Source: Lunularia cruciata (lineage: Eukaryota > Streptophyta > Marchantiopsida > Lunulariales > Lunulariaceae). From it: DNA of 64,000 nt. Below the pieces are notes generated by a model. That model was given only the letters and a program-made list of their open reading frames with translations. It was not told the DNA's origin and made no database searches. Positions 1 to 10,860 of the stretch are shown piece after piece (position 1 is the first letter of the stretch; each line of letters opens with the position of its first letter). Location: assembly GCA_948567375.1 (NCBI GenBank), contig OX419760.1:30814001-30878000 (forward strand), written 5' to 3'. The translations under genes were made by a program, and so were the position numbers.

Positions 1-1033
1 CTTCCATAGCAAAAGTCTAATTCAATTCTCTGGGATGTTCAATAGCAAGTCCTTAGGATCAGATGAACGATAGTCTTGAAGTCAAAGGAGTTGAAGGAAA
101 AGTTATCACATGATACATTAGTGGAGCGTTGTTTGTTGATTTCTTAATGATAATTTGAGTGCGCAATTACTCTATCATTGGGTAGACATATGAGTCAATG
201 CCAAGTCATATTCTCCATTAAATCCTAATGCAAGAGAAAGGTGTGTGTCCAACTTCTCTCAATTTAGACTCTCTTATTTTGTCACCTATGTCAAAACTAG
301 ATGAATGAAAGGAGTACTGCACCGCTAAGCATCCGCAATGATCCACTAGAATGATAAGCACACAATCAATAATATATCAAAGAACATTACACATTCTTAA
401 TTGCAAACTAGTGAGCTTTACTCATTTGCAAGATAATTCAAAAAAGAAACCACATAAACATCCTTTCCTCCTATCCTTGATCCACGACCAGATTTTTATT
501 CACAAGATCGTTACTACTATTCCTCAAAACCCTCTTAAAAAGCAAGTCATGACATCACGGGCATGCCTTTGCAATCTCAATTCCCATGCTACTTCTACAT
601 TGCCACCCTTGATTGCCCATACTACTTATGATCCTATCAACAACATAGCCAATCAGCCCTTCCTCAACTAATGAAATCAATTTCCTCTTCCTTGTTTTGT
701 TCTCTTTCTCTTTGTCCCTTTTCTAGGTCCTCTTATGCTTTTATTTAATTTAAATTCCTAGCCTTCTTCTGTATGAACTGCCCTTGTCCTTTGAAAATAA
801 CCAATTTAAACTCCTACCACTTGATCGATGGATTTCATGCATATCCTTGATCTTGCATTCCAATTTTCTTCTCCCTTCCTCCCTCCACATGCAGACTCAA
901 AAACCCTCTTAGTTCCCTTATGTCCTCCTCTTCTCTTGCCAACTCCTCTACTACTCTGCCTCACCCACAATTGATCCATAGTATTATCTCCTAGTACACA
1001 TGTTTCTCTTCCTTCGGTGCAATAGATCTCACT
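1..1033. other. Unassigned flank of family B element
   Basis: No recognisable gene. An open frame at 351-671 has no known domain, and the sequence is pyrimidine-rich from about 660 to 1000 without coding character. The last five bases (1029-1033, TCACT) are the left target-site duplication of the retrotransposon that begins at 1034. The sequence resumes after that element at 7723. Confidence 0.6.
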
Positions 1034-1444
1034 TGTAAAAGACCAGGATTGAGGAGATAAATAAGAGAATGTAAGATCATAGTGGGAAAACTATGAATGC
1101 CTAGCATGAGCTTTGGCTTGGTATTTATAAGGAGCATACAAGGTTCTTGAGAAGCTTCTCAGAAAGCTTCCTTGAGCCACTTTCTTGGAATGCAAGCCAA
1201 GTTAATTGGAAAGCTTCTTAAGAAGCTTTTCAAGAAGCTTCCCTCTAGAAGCCATCTACTTGGCATGCAAGCTAAGCTAGTTGGAAGCTCCTAGAAGCTT
1301 CCTTCTAGAAGGTACCTACTTGAGGTGCAAGTTAAGCTAGCCGAGAAGCTTCCTAGATACTTCTAGAATATTTTAGGCTAATTTGGCCTATTTTTTACTT
1401 TTTTAGTCCTAACTAACTTCATTGCTAAATTCCATATGGTTACA
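1034..1444 (-). repeat. 3' LTR of family B element
   Basis: The LTR is bounded by TGTAA and TTACA. Read on the minus strand it has a region rich in GAAGCTTC and TTCTAGAA blocks (about 1145-1370) followed by a TATA box (TATAAATA, plus-strand 1132-1139). It is clearly diverged from its partner at 7318-7722. Confidence 0.88.
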
Positions 1445-1460
1445 TATTCTCCCACCACTA
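1445..1460 (-). other. Polypurine tract of family B element
   Basis: On the minus strand this reads as a G/A-rich run (GTGGTGGGAGAAT) directly before the 3' LTR. That is where plus-strand DNA synthesis of an LTR retrotransposon is primed. The run is short and not perfectly pure. Confidence 0.55.
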
Positions 1461-1464
1461 GTTG

Positions 1465-2950
1465 GTGACATCCTTGTCGCCATTGAAGCTTCAAACTCTT
1501 GGATTGCCATTTGTGCATTCTAGAGATGAGAAAGAGGTTTCTATGTGGCATCATGAAGGGGATACCCTTTCCAAAGAACCTTGTATGTTGTCAATGACCT
1601 CGTTGAATGTGGCAACGTGCAAGTATATGATCAACTTTGTACTCCTCATGATCATTGACAAGGACGGGAGGAGGAGGAGGAGCAAGAGGAGGTTAGGCAC
1701 AAGAGGAAAAAGAAGATGGGTTAGGAACAAAGAGTTTCAACTTGGAAACATGGAAAATAGGGTAGATGCACATATGACAATGCAAGGCAAGGCGATAAAC
1801 AACAAGAGAGATGATTTGGGTGACATCAAAGGGTCCTATCCAATTAGAGGCAAGATTACAAACTTGGGTATCAAGTGGAAGGGGTAGGTTACTAGAAGAG
1901 AGCATGACCTTATCACCAACTTGAAAGGTGAGATCATGATGATGATGGTATGCATATTTTTTTTGCCAATTTTGAGCAACAAGGAAATGAGATTTGGCTT
2001 GTTGGAGGGATTGAGATATGGTGGTCAAGAAGGTGGAAGTATGAGGGACATGAGATAGAGGAAGAGCAAGAAAGGAATTTGGAACAAGTGGATCTTGGCC
2101 AAAATTGAGGAAGAAAAGAGAGAATTTGGTGCTTGCATGTTTGGAATAATTTTATGCAAACTCTATTGTTACAAGACATTCATCCCAATTGGTATTGTGG
2201 ATGTTGATGAAGGTATGAAGCATATCCTCCAAGGTGCAATTTTCACATTTAGTTTGTCAATCAGTTTGAGGATGATAGGCTATGGACAAAGGAAGCTTGG
2301 TGCCAAGTATCTGGCAGAGTGCTTGCCAAAATTTCTCAATAAATCAAGGATCACGATTGGATATGAGTACACAAGACATCCCATGATGCTTGAAGACAAT
2401 GTCAAAGTAGATTTGCGCTAATGTTGGAGTATCCATGGTATCAAAGGTTGGTACCTAATGGATTTTTGTACTAACTTTATCCACAAACACCACAATTTTG
2501 TTTGACCATACTTTGTCTTGGGCAAGGACGTGATGAGATCCAAGCTTACATGTTCTCATTGAGCAGATGGAATGGGGAGTGGTTGAAGGAGTCCACTCAG
2601 TTTTTGATTATTGGCCTTCTTGCATTGGCAACTCTCACACGATTGAAAAAACTCTTTAACATTTTGTGTCATGTTGGGCTACCACCATTGGCATTGGAGA
2701 GTACCCAAGGTCTTGTCCACACCCATACAAACAACAATTGGTAAGTCATGGGCTTCTTGAGGCGCACAAGTCGGAGATCACCCTTGGCTAGAACATAAAT
2801 CCAATTCTCACATAATAGAAGGCCTTCCTTGAAGGAGAAGTGTTGTGTTGTCCACCTATTCACATGCTGCAAGTTGACCTTGTACCATCTAAAAGAAAAG
2901 ATCTTGATGTAAAGCGGTCTTAAACTCAAGTTGGACTTTGGAGTCAATTG
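1465..2950 (-). pseudogene. Integrase and C-terminal chromodomain remnant (family B pol)
   Basis: Minus-strand frames around 1693-2028 and 1934-2179 carry the integrase C-terminal GPY/F-type module: NWIGPFDV, then an HVSKLK motif. Downstream, at about 1470-1640, lie remnants of a chromodomain that is better preserved in the second family B copy at 14760-15080. The core integrase region (about 2180-2950) survives only as short frames. Integrase would insert the cDNA copy, and the chromodomain would direct insertion to particular chromatin. Many frameshifts and stops make it non-functional. Confidence 0.8.
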
Positions 2951-3059
2951 ATACCGTTGTAATTGCCGCCGTGATGAGAGGAAGAGACTTCAAATCAGGT
3001 CCTCGTGATAGGGCATTAGGAATGACATGGAACCAATTGGGTTGTACTCAGGTTTGATG

Positions 3060-4480
3060 TCAAACAATTGTTGTCGTTCCTCTTATCAATGATATTGACT
3101 CTTCATGTGTTCCAAGTGTAATGCTTGCAAAAAGGGTTTGTGATTGGTTTGCATGATCATATGTTCTCCCAAGAGATAATGCCTCCATACTTTGGTGACA
3201 TATACCATTGCTAATTGTTCTTGATCTTGTGTAGAGTAATTCCTTTCTGCAGTGTTTAATCTGCAAGACACAAAGGCCATGGGATGTAACCCATCTAGGA
3301 ATTCCTATTGCAACACAACTCCAATGGTGAAGTTAGAAGCATCAAAGTGAACCACACAAGGTCGCTTAGGATCATATGGTTGAAGAATGGATCTTAAAGA
3401 CACCATATGGTTCAACTTCTGGAATGCTTCTTCATGCCTAGTGGTCCATTGAAAGCTTGAATTTTTCCCCAAGAGGTTGATCAATGGTTCTACTACATGC
3501 ACATAATAGTGGATGAACCATTGGCAAAAACTTGCCAATCCATTAAATGCTCGCACCTCTATGGTATCTTTTGGAGTAGGCCAATCAATAATGGCCTTGA
3601 TTTCTCCTCTTCCATCTTGAGTCCTTCTAATGAGATCTTGTGACCCAAGAAGGTGACTTCCTTCTGCCAAAAGGCACACCTTGACTTCTTGTAATAAAAC
3701 TTGCATTGGTGTAGTTGCCTTAGGACTTCACACACATGATTAATTTGTTTTGTCTCCATCTTGTTATAGATTCTAATGTCATCCAAGAACACCACCACAT
3801 ATTGATCTAGTAGTCCATCCAACACCTGATGCATTTGATCCATGAAGACTACTAGAGCATTAGTGAACCCAAAAGGTAGAACTCTCCATTCAAAATACCC
3901 ATACCTTGTGCAAAAGATAGTCTTTTGCACATCCTCCCTATCAATGGAGATTAACTAATAGCCACTACAAAGATCCAACTTGGAGCAGTATTGTGCTCTA
4001 CTCAATTGATCAACCAAGTCATCAATTGGAGGCAAGGGATATGCATTCTTCACTATTTTTTTATTGAGCGCATGGTAATCAATATAGAAACAAAGTCCTC
4101 CATCCTTCTTTGGAACAAATAATATTGATACTATCCAAGGAGATGTACTATGTCATATGAAATCCTTCTCCAAACAAATTTTTAGGTGTTTTTTGCAATT
4201 CCTTTGGAGAGAGCCAATGGATGGGTCTACTTATTGGACTACTCCTTGGCAATAATTCAATCTTGAAGGGCATACTACAATTGAAGGGTAATCTCTTTGG
4301 CAAATCATCCGGAAACATATCCATAAACTCTTGAAATATTTGATCAAGCATTGCTTGATCAAATAATTCTTGACATTCCTCAGATTCTCCTTGCGCAATT
4401 GGCTTGATCCATATTGTGAAAATAGACTTATCTTCTTCCAAAGCTTGGTCTATAGTTGCTTCATTGAAAAACTTCATATC
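3060..4480 (-). pseudogene. Reverse transcriptase / RNase H remnant (family B pol)
   Basis: Minus-strand frames at 3559-3930 and 3305-3706 hold the reverse transcriptase palm, with LPFGFTNA and the catalytic VVFLDDI motif. The connection region and the start of RNase H follow (FDASNFTIGVVLQ). Frames at 3060-3280 continue RNase H with the NHKP motif. The upstream part of RT (fingers) spans about 3930-4290 and follows a protease-RT linker at 4290-4490. The reading frame changes several times and contains stops, so no polymerase can be made. Confidence 0.85.
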
Positions 4481-4494
4481 TAGGGATTTATCTT

Positions 4495-5206
4495 TATAAT
4501 AGCAAGAGCTAGCCATATAATCAAGATGTGAAATTTGGTTTGGTAACATCTAGAATGATGTTATGCATGGTAGACAAAATAGATCAGATAGAAGTATCAC
4601 CAAAAGATTATTTCTATTAATAGAGCATAAACCAAAATAGACTTGAAAACCTTAAAACAAATAGCTAGACATGTGATTTAAAGGTGAGAATTGGTTTGGT
4701 AACATCTAGAAGCATGTTACACATGATGGACTAAATAGATCACAAGGAGGTATCACCTAAAGGGGACTTCTACTAATAGAGTAGGAACCAAAATATGCTT
4801 GAAATCTTTGAAGGCAATTTTGGAGGCCTAAATGGATGAATTAGACCTCTAAAATGTGTGGTTTGCCCCCCCCTCCTCCCAATGGACGAAACACTAGTAC
4901 GGTATTGAGAGCTTTCCAACAGTACATCACCCATGTGATTCTAAGATTCCCTAAAAGATTCTCTTTGGTCAAAGCGTGTTTGACCAACCAGATAGGACTA
5001 GGACCGACATGTCATCCATCCAAGTGGGTAATCCAAGGGTGGAGCTTGTTGACATGTCACCTATCTATGTGCCTAATCCTATGGTGGAGCTTCCTTGGAG
5101 GAGATCCTCTTTGTCTATATAATAAAGAGAAGGTGCTCCTTTGAGGATCGAATGCTTGAGGGTGAAATCTATGTTTTCTCTCTTCTCTTGTCCTCAAAGT
5201 GTTATA
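4495..5206 (+). repeat. Family A solo LTR with perfect target duplication
   Basis: A lone family A LTR in the opposite orientation to its host. Its start matches TGTAATACCAAGAGC with a G to A change, and its end matches the GTCCTCGGAGTATTACA terminus with several changes. It is flanked by identical ATCTT duplications at 4490-4494 and 5207-5211. Removing it rejoins the protease-RT linker of the family B element. It shows the internal U3 duplication of younger family A LTRs (units at about 4530-4680 and 4690-4800). Confidence 0.92.
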
Positions 5207-5760
5207 ATCTTCCTTCAAAGCTTGCTCTATGGCTGCATCATCTTAGGACTTATCTTCCTTCAAAAATTGCTCTATGGTTGCTTTCTTGACAAAATTCACA
5301 TCTTGGGACTGACTATTCTTAGATGTCTTACTCAAAGATGCTAGACAACTTAATCAAAAATTCATATCTTGGTATTGTACTTGAATTTATTGTCAATTTT
5401 AATCAAATTGAACCTTATGGCATTCAAGCCAAGGCAAACACAAAATGACTTTATAGTGTAGAGGTGTCACTACAAACCTCATACACTCCAAATAATCTTT
5501 CCCAATCTTGAAGGTAATAGGATACAAGGTACAAATGCAAAACTCTTTCTACCATATGCCATCATCAATCTATTTCCAATTATTGGTTTTATAAGAATAC
5601 TCAATTCTTTTGCTAATTGTATAGACATGCAATTCTGTAAACTTGCATGATCAATTAAAATCTTACAACCACAATCAAATATCATACCTTGCAAGTGAAG
5701 CAAACTTGCATAGGTTGAGCCTTCAATCCCATTAGAAATAATCAAGTTCCTGATAGGTGG
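5207..5760 (-). pseudogene. Protease domain and linker remnant (family B pol)
   Basis: The minus-strand frame at 5479-5745 contains the aspartic protease region of the polyprotein. The usual active-site D-S/T-G is replaced by ILIDHAS. The LAKELSI stretch that follows is recognisable by comparison with the second copy (20209-20475). Between protease and RT (about 5207-5330) lie imperfect 60-bp units of a repeated, lysine-rich linker. The solo LTR at 4495-5206 interrupts this linker. Confidence 0.75.
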
Positions 5761-5764
5761 CTCA

Positions 5765-6680
5765 AGATATCCTATTGAGATTCATCATTTTCTTGATTAT
5801 TTTGTTCCGCAACCTCCATTTGGGCAATTTGTTGAGGTCGCCCATTCTTGAGTGAACATTCAACAATGTGATATCTAATCTAGCGACAATAAAAGCAACC
5901 ACCATTTTACCATAATCTTTGCTGACTCATTGTACCAAGTGGTCTTAGTTGGATGGCATCAACCTCCATTGATGTCACTTCCTCCACACATGTGTAATGT
6001 GCTAGTTGGTTTTGTGAAGGTCGAGGTCAAGACCAAGTTGTTGCAACCAAGGAATCAAAGTGCTCTACTAGCTGCATGGCTTCTTCCAAGTATTTTGGCT
6101 CTTGCATAATCACTTCTAATTTGGTTCATGACTTCAAGCTCCTCATAAATAGATCCAAAGCTTCACCATCCATTATATCTAGAATTTTCATAATGGTGTC
6201 CTAGAATTACTTGATGTAGCTTCTTACAAAACCAATCTGCTTCAATTTTGCAAACTTATCTTGTGCAACTTGTGTGGGATTTATCAATTGGAATTGCCTA
6301 CTTATTGCACCCTTGAATTCTTCCCATGTTAGGATTGGTGCAAAAAATTGCCTTTCAGCTTGCTCCACTCGGAGTCACCACCATAGCTTTGCTGCTCCGT
6401 CCAATCGACTTTAAGCTAAGAGAATTTTTTTCTATTCATCTTGAAGATTTGTAGCCTCAAAATAACATTCATAGCCAAATACAAAATTCTCCATTGTGCA
6501 CAAGAGATTCTTGCAATAAAATACCTTGGGTTTTGAAAATCAGATTTGGTCTTCTCCTTCTTGACATGGTGTTCTCTCTACATGCTCTTGTCGTTGTTGG
6601 TCTTATTTATCCAACAATTGAACAAAGTGCTCGATTTGTTGCTACATAGCAATGATAACCTCAAGCATTGCCGCCATGGC
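5765..6680 (-). pseudogene. Gag (capsid and zinc knuckle) remnant (family B)
   Basis: The minus-strand translation gives gypsy-type Gag: a capsid region (about 6090-6400) with many stops, followed by a CCHC zinc knuckle near 5860-5912. In the knuckle the metal-binding His is replaced by Tyr (CFYC...Y...C). Gag would form the particle shell and bind the RNA. The N-terminal end lies next to the start context at about 6675, close to the inserted solo LTR. Confidence 0.75.
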
Positions 6681-6691
6681 TACTACTCTAT

Positions 6692-7056
6692 TGTAAAAGA
6701 TCAAGACCAAGGAGAGAAATAGGAGAATGGAAGATCACATTGAGACACTTGAATGTGGATAAAATCCAAATGCCTAGCATGAGCTTTGGTTCTTGTATTT
6801 ATAAGGATCATACAAGGCTCTTGAGAAGCTTCTCAAGAAGCTTTCTTGAGCCGCTTTCTTGGAGTGCAACCAAGTTAATTGGGAAGCTTCTCAAGAAGCT
6901 TTCTTCTAAAAGCGACCTACTTGGGGTGCAAGCTAAGCTAGCCGAGAAGCTTCCCAAGAAGCTTCCTAGATACTTCTAGAATATTCTAGGCTAATTTGTC
7001 TTATTTTCTATTTTGTTAGCTCTACTAACTTTGTCACTAAACTCCATATTGTTACA
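6692..7056 (-). repeat. Family B solo LTR with perfect target duplication
   Basis: A lone family B LTR inserted in the gag leader of a family B element. It is flanked by identical TCTAT duplications (6687-6691 and 7057-7061). It ends CATATTGTTACA. On the minus strand it has a TATA box (plus-strand 6796-6803) and an upstream cluster of GAAGCTTC blocks. A solo LTR of this kind forms by recombination between the two LTRs of a complete element. Confidence 0.93.
6974..6986. promoter_or_regulatory. Perfect three-unit heat-shock element in LTR
   Basis: TTCtaGAAtaTTC fits the nTTCnnGAAnnTTCn heat-shock factor consensus with exact 2-base spacing. It lies about 170 bases upstream (element sense) of the LTR TATA box at 6796-6803. 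Function is inferred from the motif only. Confidence 0.5.
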
Positions 7057-7304
7057 TCTATCATACTACTCTCAATTTATCTAATTTACTAACACATAGA
7101 TGCAACACGTCCACCATTGTCCATAAGTTACAACTAGAAGTACCAAGGGTTCCTCGGACAAGGTGATTGTATTTAGAATATTCTACCCAAAATGTGAGGT
7201 GATAAACTGTATAAAATGATGCTTGGGTAGTACTTGGACCCAAAAATCATAATGGTTTAGCAAAACTAGATTTAGTAATCCATAATTCCATCCATCTCAT
7301 TCTT

Positions 7305-7316
7305 GCTCTGATACCA
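7305..7316 (-). other. Primer binding site for initiator tRNA-Met
   Basis: The minus strand reads TGGTATCAGAGC, complementary to the 3' end of plant initiator tRNA-Met. It lies one base inside the 5' LTR of the family B element, as expected for the start of minus-strand cDNA synthesis. Confidence 0.9.
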
Positions 7317-7421
7317 ATGTAAACAATCGAGACCAAAGAGAGAAATAAGAGAATGGAAGATCACATTGAGACACTTCAATGAGGGAAAAATCCAAATGCC
7401 TAGCATGAGCTTCGGCTTTGG

Positions 7422-7429
7422 TATTTATA
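7422..7429 (-). promoter_or_regulatory. TATA box of family B 5' LTR
   Basis: The minus strand reads TATAAATA followed by CCAAAGCC. The same TATA context occurs in the other family B LTRs (1132-1139, 6796-6803, about 14397-14404) and is damaged in the LTR at 21668-22144. Confidence 0.6.
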
Positions 7430-7574
7430 AAGAGAAATAAGGCTCTTGAGCCACTTTCTTAGAGTGCAAGCCAAGTTAATTGGGAGGCTTCTCAAGAAGC
7501 TTCCCAATTAACTTGGCTTCTCAAGAAGCTTCCTTCTAGAAGCCACCTACTTGGCATGCAAGCTACGCTAGTTA

Positions 7575-7592
7575 GAAGCTTCTAGAAACTTC
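7575..7592. promoter_or_regulatory. Perfect four-unit heat-shock element in 5' LTR
   Basis: GAAgcTTCtaGAAacTTC is four alternating pentamers with exact 2-base spacing, the textbook heat-shock factor site. It lies about 146 bases upstream of the LTR TATA box in element sense. Confidence 0.55.
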
Positions 7593-7727
7593 TTCTAGAA
7601 GGTACCTACTTGGAGTGCAAGTTAAGCTTCCTAGATACTTCTAGAATATTTTAGGGTTATTTGGCCTATTCACTACTTTGTTAGCCATAACTAACTTCAC
7701 TGTTAAATTCCATATTGTTATATCACC

Positions 7728-8640
7728 AATGATGTGTATTCCCTATTTCATCTTTCATACACAGATTGAGGAGCACTCCTTTGACAAATTCAATGGTTGA
7801 TCACTCCTCTCTGCATTCTCATCACTCCACTCCCTCATCATCTGCTCCGTTTACTCATCTTTTCCTCCAAAAAAACCTCCTAAGTGATAAATCATATTTC
7901 CTTTCACACCTCCAATACCATAATGAATTCAAGGAAAGATTGTCATTCAGACTTGTAGATCTCTTCTCTACTCCTCAACCAACGTCTAGTCTTGGATCTA
8001 GACCAATATACAACGGACTCCGCCATTGCACCTTCAACCCAAGCTCAGATCACTAGAGATCGTAGATCTCTTGTCCTTTCTTCAACTGGCCCATGGCGCT
8101 CTCTTTTCCTCACCCTATTCTTCTTCTTCTTCTAGTCAACAGCCCGTAAAACCCTAGACTATTGCTGCTTGCTTTTACACACTCCTTCTCTTGTCTCCCT
8201 TTTGTCGATCCCTATTGCCACACTATCCCAATCATTTTTCCTGAACTTCATCCCACGTTGCCTCAACTCTTTCATCATCGTCTCGTTCCAAAAACCTCCT
8301 TGATGCTTCTTCTCTATCCTCTCTTTTTTCTCTACTTGTGGCTCCCTACAACATATAGCAGCCCACTATTTTATGTAAAAAAATAAAATCTAATTTTCAC
8401 AAATAACTAAAATTCCCTATTGGAATCCAAAATTTATTGCTTGCAACTAGATTTTTTTTACTAAATCTAAATAATTTTCTACTAGTTTACCTAACACACT
8501 AAATAGCACTAATATAACATATAGATTGTTTTCTCAATGACACCGTTAAATATCCTTAGCATCCTTCTCGCTTTACTTTCTACTCTATGAACAAGATCTA
8601 GATTTACTTGTAGACATTCATCAAGATGTTGCTATAGATG
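7728..8640. other. Unassigned sequence
   Basis: Pyrimidine-rich sequence with two open frames (7766-8056 and 8162-8386) rich in Ser, Pro and Leu. Their composition follows the base bias and no domain was recognised. It may be the decayed body of the element whose 3' coding end is at 8641-9180, but this is a guess. Confidence 0.4.
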
Positions 8641-9180
8641 GACTTGGATGATCCAAATGTATACGTGAGCGCATGTTCTCAAGTGGTAGAGATCTTTCAG
8701 AGAGTGATGCCAATGGCTTTTAGGAAGTAGTAATTGCTCAACATAACGATACCTTATGCTATGCTACTATTCAAGGAGGAGGTTATAGATCCTTGATTTC
8801 ATCCAAGTAACTATGTATATCTACAATAGACAGCATGAATGACACTTGATGTTACTATAGGCTGCACTATCTTGAAATTGTGTGAGGTTTTAACTTTTGG
8901 AGTCCTCATGTTGGAAGAACATGATGGTGTTTTTTGAAAGGATCATGTGTGTGATTGTGCGCCATGCCACCTCCCAAACATTGATGGCAATATGGACCCA
9001 AGCTTGGCATTGCATATACAAATATGTAGGCTTGCGATGTATATTATATGACTCTTTTGGTGGAGCTACTATTATGTTAGCATGTGATAGTTGTTTGAGA
9101 GGATGGCATATGGTATGTTTGACTCTTCCTCTCATGGTGGTTCCTCAAGGATAGTGGTTATATCCTAGATATACTTGCCC
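8641..9180 (+). pseudogene. Retroelement integrase tail joined to a PHD finger, decayed
   Basis: Reading across frames on the plus strand gives, in order: a segment like the end of an integrase (DLDDPNVY, then FQRVMPMA, then AQHNDTL and QGGGY); a CAPCHLP motif followed by a DPSLA motif (about 8955-9005); and a PHD finger core, LACDSCLRGWHMVCL, at about 9076-9120. The finger's end should read W-x-C-P-x-C but here reads W-L-Y-P-R-Y after an in-frame stop, so both last zinc ligands are lost. A PHD finger would normally read histone H3 tails. Several stops and at least two frameshifts show that it is dead. Which element family it came from is not certain. Confidence 0.65.
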
Positions 9181-9345
9181 TATAGTGAGTTCATCCTTTA
9201 TATGGTATAGATTGCAAACAAGCAACTAACGGTGAGGCTCAATAGCACTCGGCCTCTTGATCTTTGCCCACCATAGGGTATACCATATACTTGGAGTAGA
9301 TGACTATTTGGAGTTAGAGGGACCTAACCGCTATTTAGGGGAGCA

Positions 9346-9975
9346 ATTGTGGCACTCTAGAGTTCAAATGTGACTTATGTATGAGTTGTGCTTCTATAAT
9401 GAATGATGTTGACAACCATGTATGTTGTGTAGAGATGTATACATGCACGACAACTATTATAACATTTGTAGCATCAAGGTTAGTTTGCTTAGATGCTGGA
9501 GTGGTAGTATTGATTTCATAGGTATTTGGTAGTATTCATGGACTACTTGTTGGTGGTCCAATTTCATGTTAGGGCTATTGATCATATAATGGGACCCACC
9601 ATCACTTGCACCATAAGCAGTGCCGTTTAGGCTTGAGACCTAGGTTGAGTAAAAGGGTATACCTTTGAAATGTAGCTCCAAAGAGCTCACTCCTTTGATG
9701 TTGAGCCTTTGGGTTCCTAACTATGGTGGACAAAGGCCGGCAAGCATTACCTGGAGTCTCTTAGCTAGAGTGGGTATGGCTTGATTATAATTAGTGCCCA
9801 ATTGTTGGTAGATTCTTGAGTGAAGAATTGAGTACCTATCTGATTTGAGTGTGATTTGAGTTGAAGAAGAATTGATTATTGTGGCACTTTAAAATTCATG
9901 AATGACTTAAGTTTGAGTTGTGCTTCTATAGTGTATGATGGTGACAATGATGTATGTTATGCAACAATGTATCTA
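9346..9975. repeat. Two diverged direct repeats about 530 bp apart
   Basis: The stretch at 9346-9440 (ATTGTGGCACT..., GAGTTGTGCTTCTATA...) recurs at 9878-9975 with scattered changes and small indels. The sequence between them is unassigned. They may be remains of the PHD-bearing element or of a local duplication. Confidence 0.6.
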
Positions 9976-10637
9976 TGCATGACATAGAAGAAGATGTTGT
10001 GATGGAAGGAAATGTGAACAAGGAAAAGAGAGTTGTTGAGACACCAAAACCATCACAAGAGGGAGGAGCAAATGAAACAAAAGCGAGTGGAAGAGTAAGC
10101 CTAAGAGAAGCAAGTAAGAAATCCTTCACTTGGATCAAGCTCTCTTTGGACTCAAAAGCCATAGTAGTTGCCCAACAAGATAGGGTGCAATTGGCACCAC
10201 CACAACAAAACTTGGCCAAAGAAGCATGAGAAGGTCACTTGCTATGGAAGGAGAAAGAGACATTTGATTTGCCATCTTCACTCTAATGTACCATAAAGAG
10301 AAAGACATGTACCTCTTCTTGCACTTCCTCATGAGTGGTGGTCATGTCTTTGGCCACTTCTCTTTCTCTCTCTCTCTCTTTGTTGTGCTTGGGTGGATTC
10401 TTCCTTCTTGGCCTTCAATAGGCCTACATCCTTCTCCTTCTCCATGAGCCTCCAAGACTTCTTTCTCTTAGACATCATTATCATCCTTAGTCCTAGATTG
10501 TCTAGCCTTGTTATCATTTTTTATGGAGATGTTGGCCAAGGTGGTTGTTTCTCAATCTATTTGCAAAGGCATCACAACACTCTAGGGATGATCTACCAGC
10601 AGATTTTTGCCCTACTTGTGACAAAAAGAAGAATGTG
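9976..10637. other. Unassigned sequence with a CT microsatellite
   Basis: It has an open frame (9954-10229, plus strand) of unknown, charged composition and a CT-rich microsatellite at about 10358-10382. No conserved domain is visible. Confidence 0.4.
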
Positions 10638-10860
10638 TGTAATACCATTAGATAGACAAATTAGCTATGGGTGAAAATTGGCTTGGTAATATCTTTAGAG
10701 ATGTTATACATGATGGTTGAAGTGGATTGAGGAGTCACCAAAAGAGAACTTCTACTTATAGGAAAGAGGTTGAAAATACAAAAAAATTATCATAGCCAAT
10801 TTTGGGGCCTAAACAAAAGAATTAGGCCTAAAAAATGGAATCTTACCCTATAGGTGGAGA
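10638..10860 (+). repeat. Family A LTR fragment, plus orientation
   Basis: It begins with the family A terminus TGTAATACCA and matches the U3 part of the LTR through the GGCCTAAA...TTAGGCCT block near 10800-10830. It then runs out at about 10860. It contains only one copy of the U3 unit. The remainder of the LTR is missing. Confidence 0.7.

Larger units (their letters stand above)
1034..7722 (-). mobile_element. Family B Ty3/gypsy chromovirus, degenerate full-length copy
   Basis: This is a complete but dead LTR retrotransposon read on the minus strand. The 5' LTR is 7318-7722 and the 3' LTR is 1034-1444. A 12-base primer binding site for initiator tRNA-Met lies just inside the 5' LTR (7305-7316), and a purine tract (minus strand) lies just inside the 3' LTR. 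In element order the interior holds gag, protease, reverse transcriptase, RNase H, integrase and a chromodomain tail, all with stops. Flanking duplications are TCACT (1029-1033) and TCACC (7723-7727), a 4/5 match that fits an old insertion. Two later insertions lie inside it: a family A solo LTR (4495-5206) and a family B solo LTR (6692-7056). Confidence 0.9.
7318..7722 (-). repeat. 5' LTR of family B element
   Basis: It runs from TGTAAAC to TTATA (TTACA with one change). On the minus strand it contains an upstream heat-shock-element cluster and then a TATA box (plus-strand 7422-7429), so transcription would proceed into the element. The host sequence resumes at 7723 with the target duplication TCACC. 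Confidence 0.9.
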
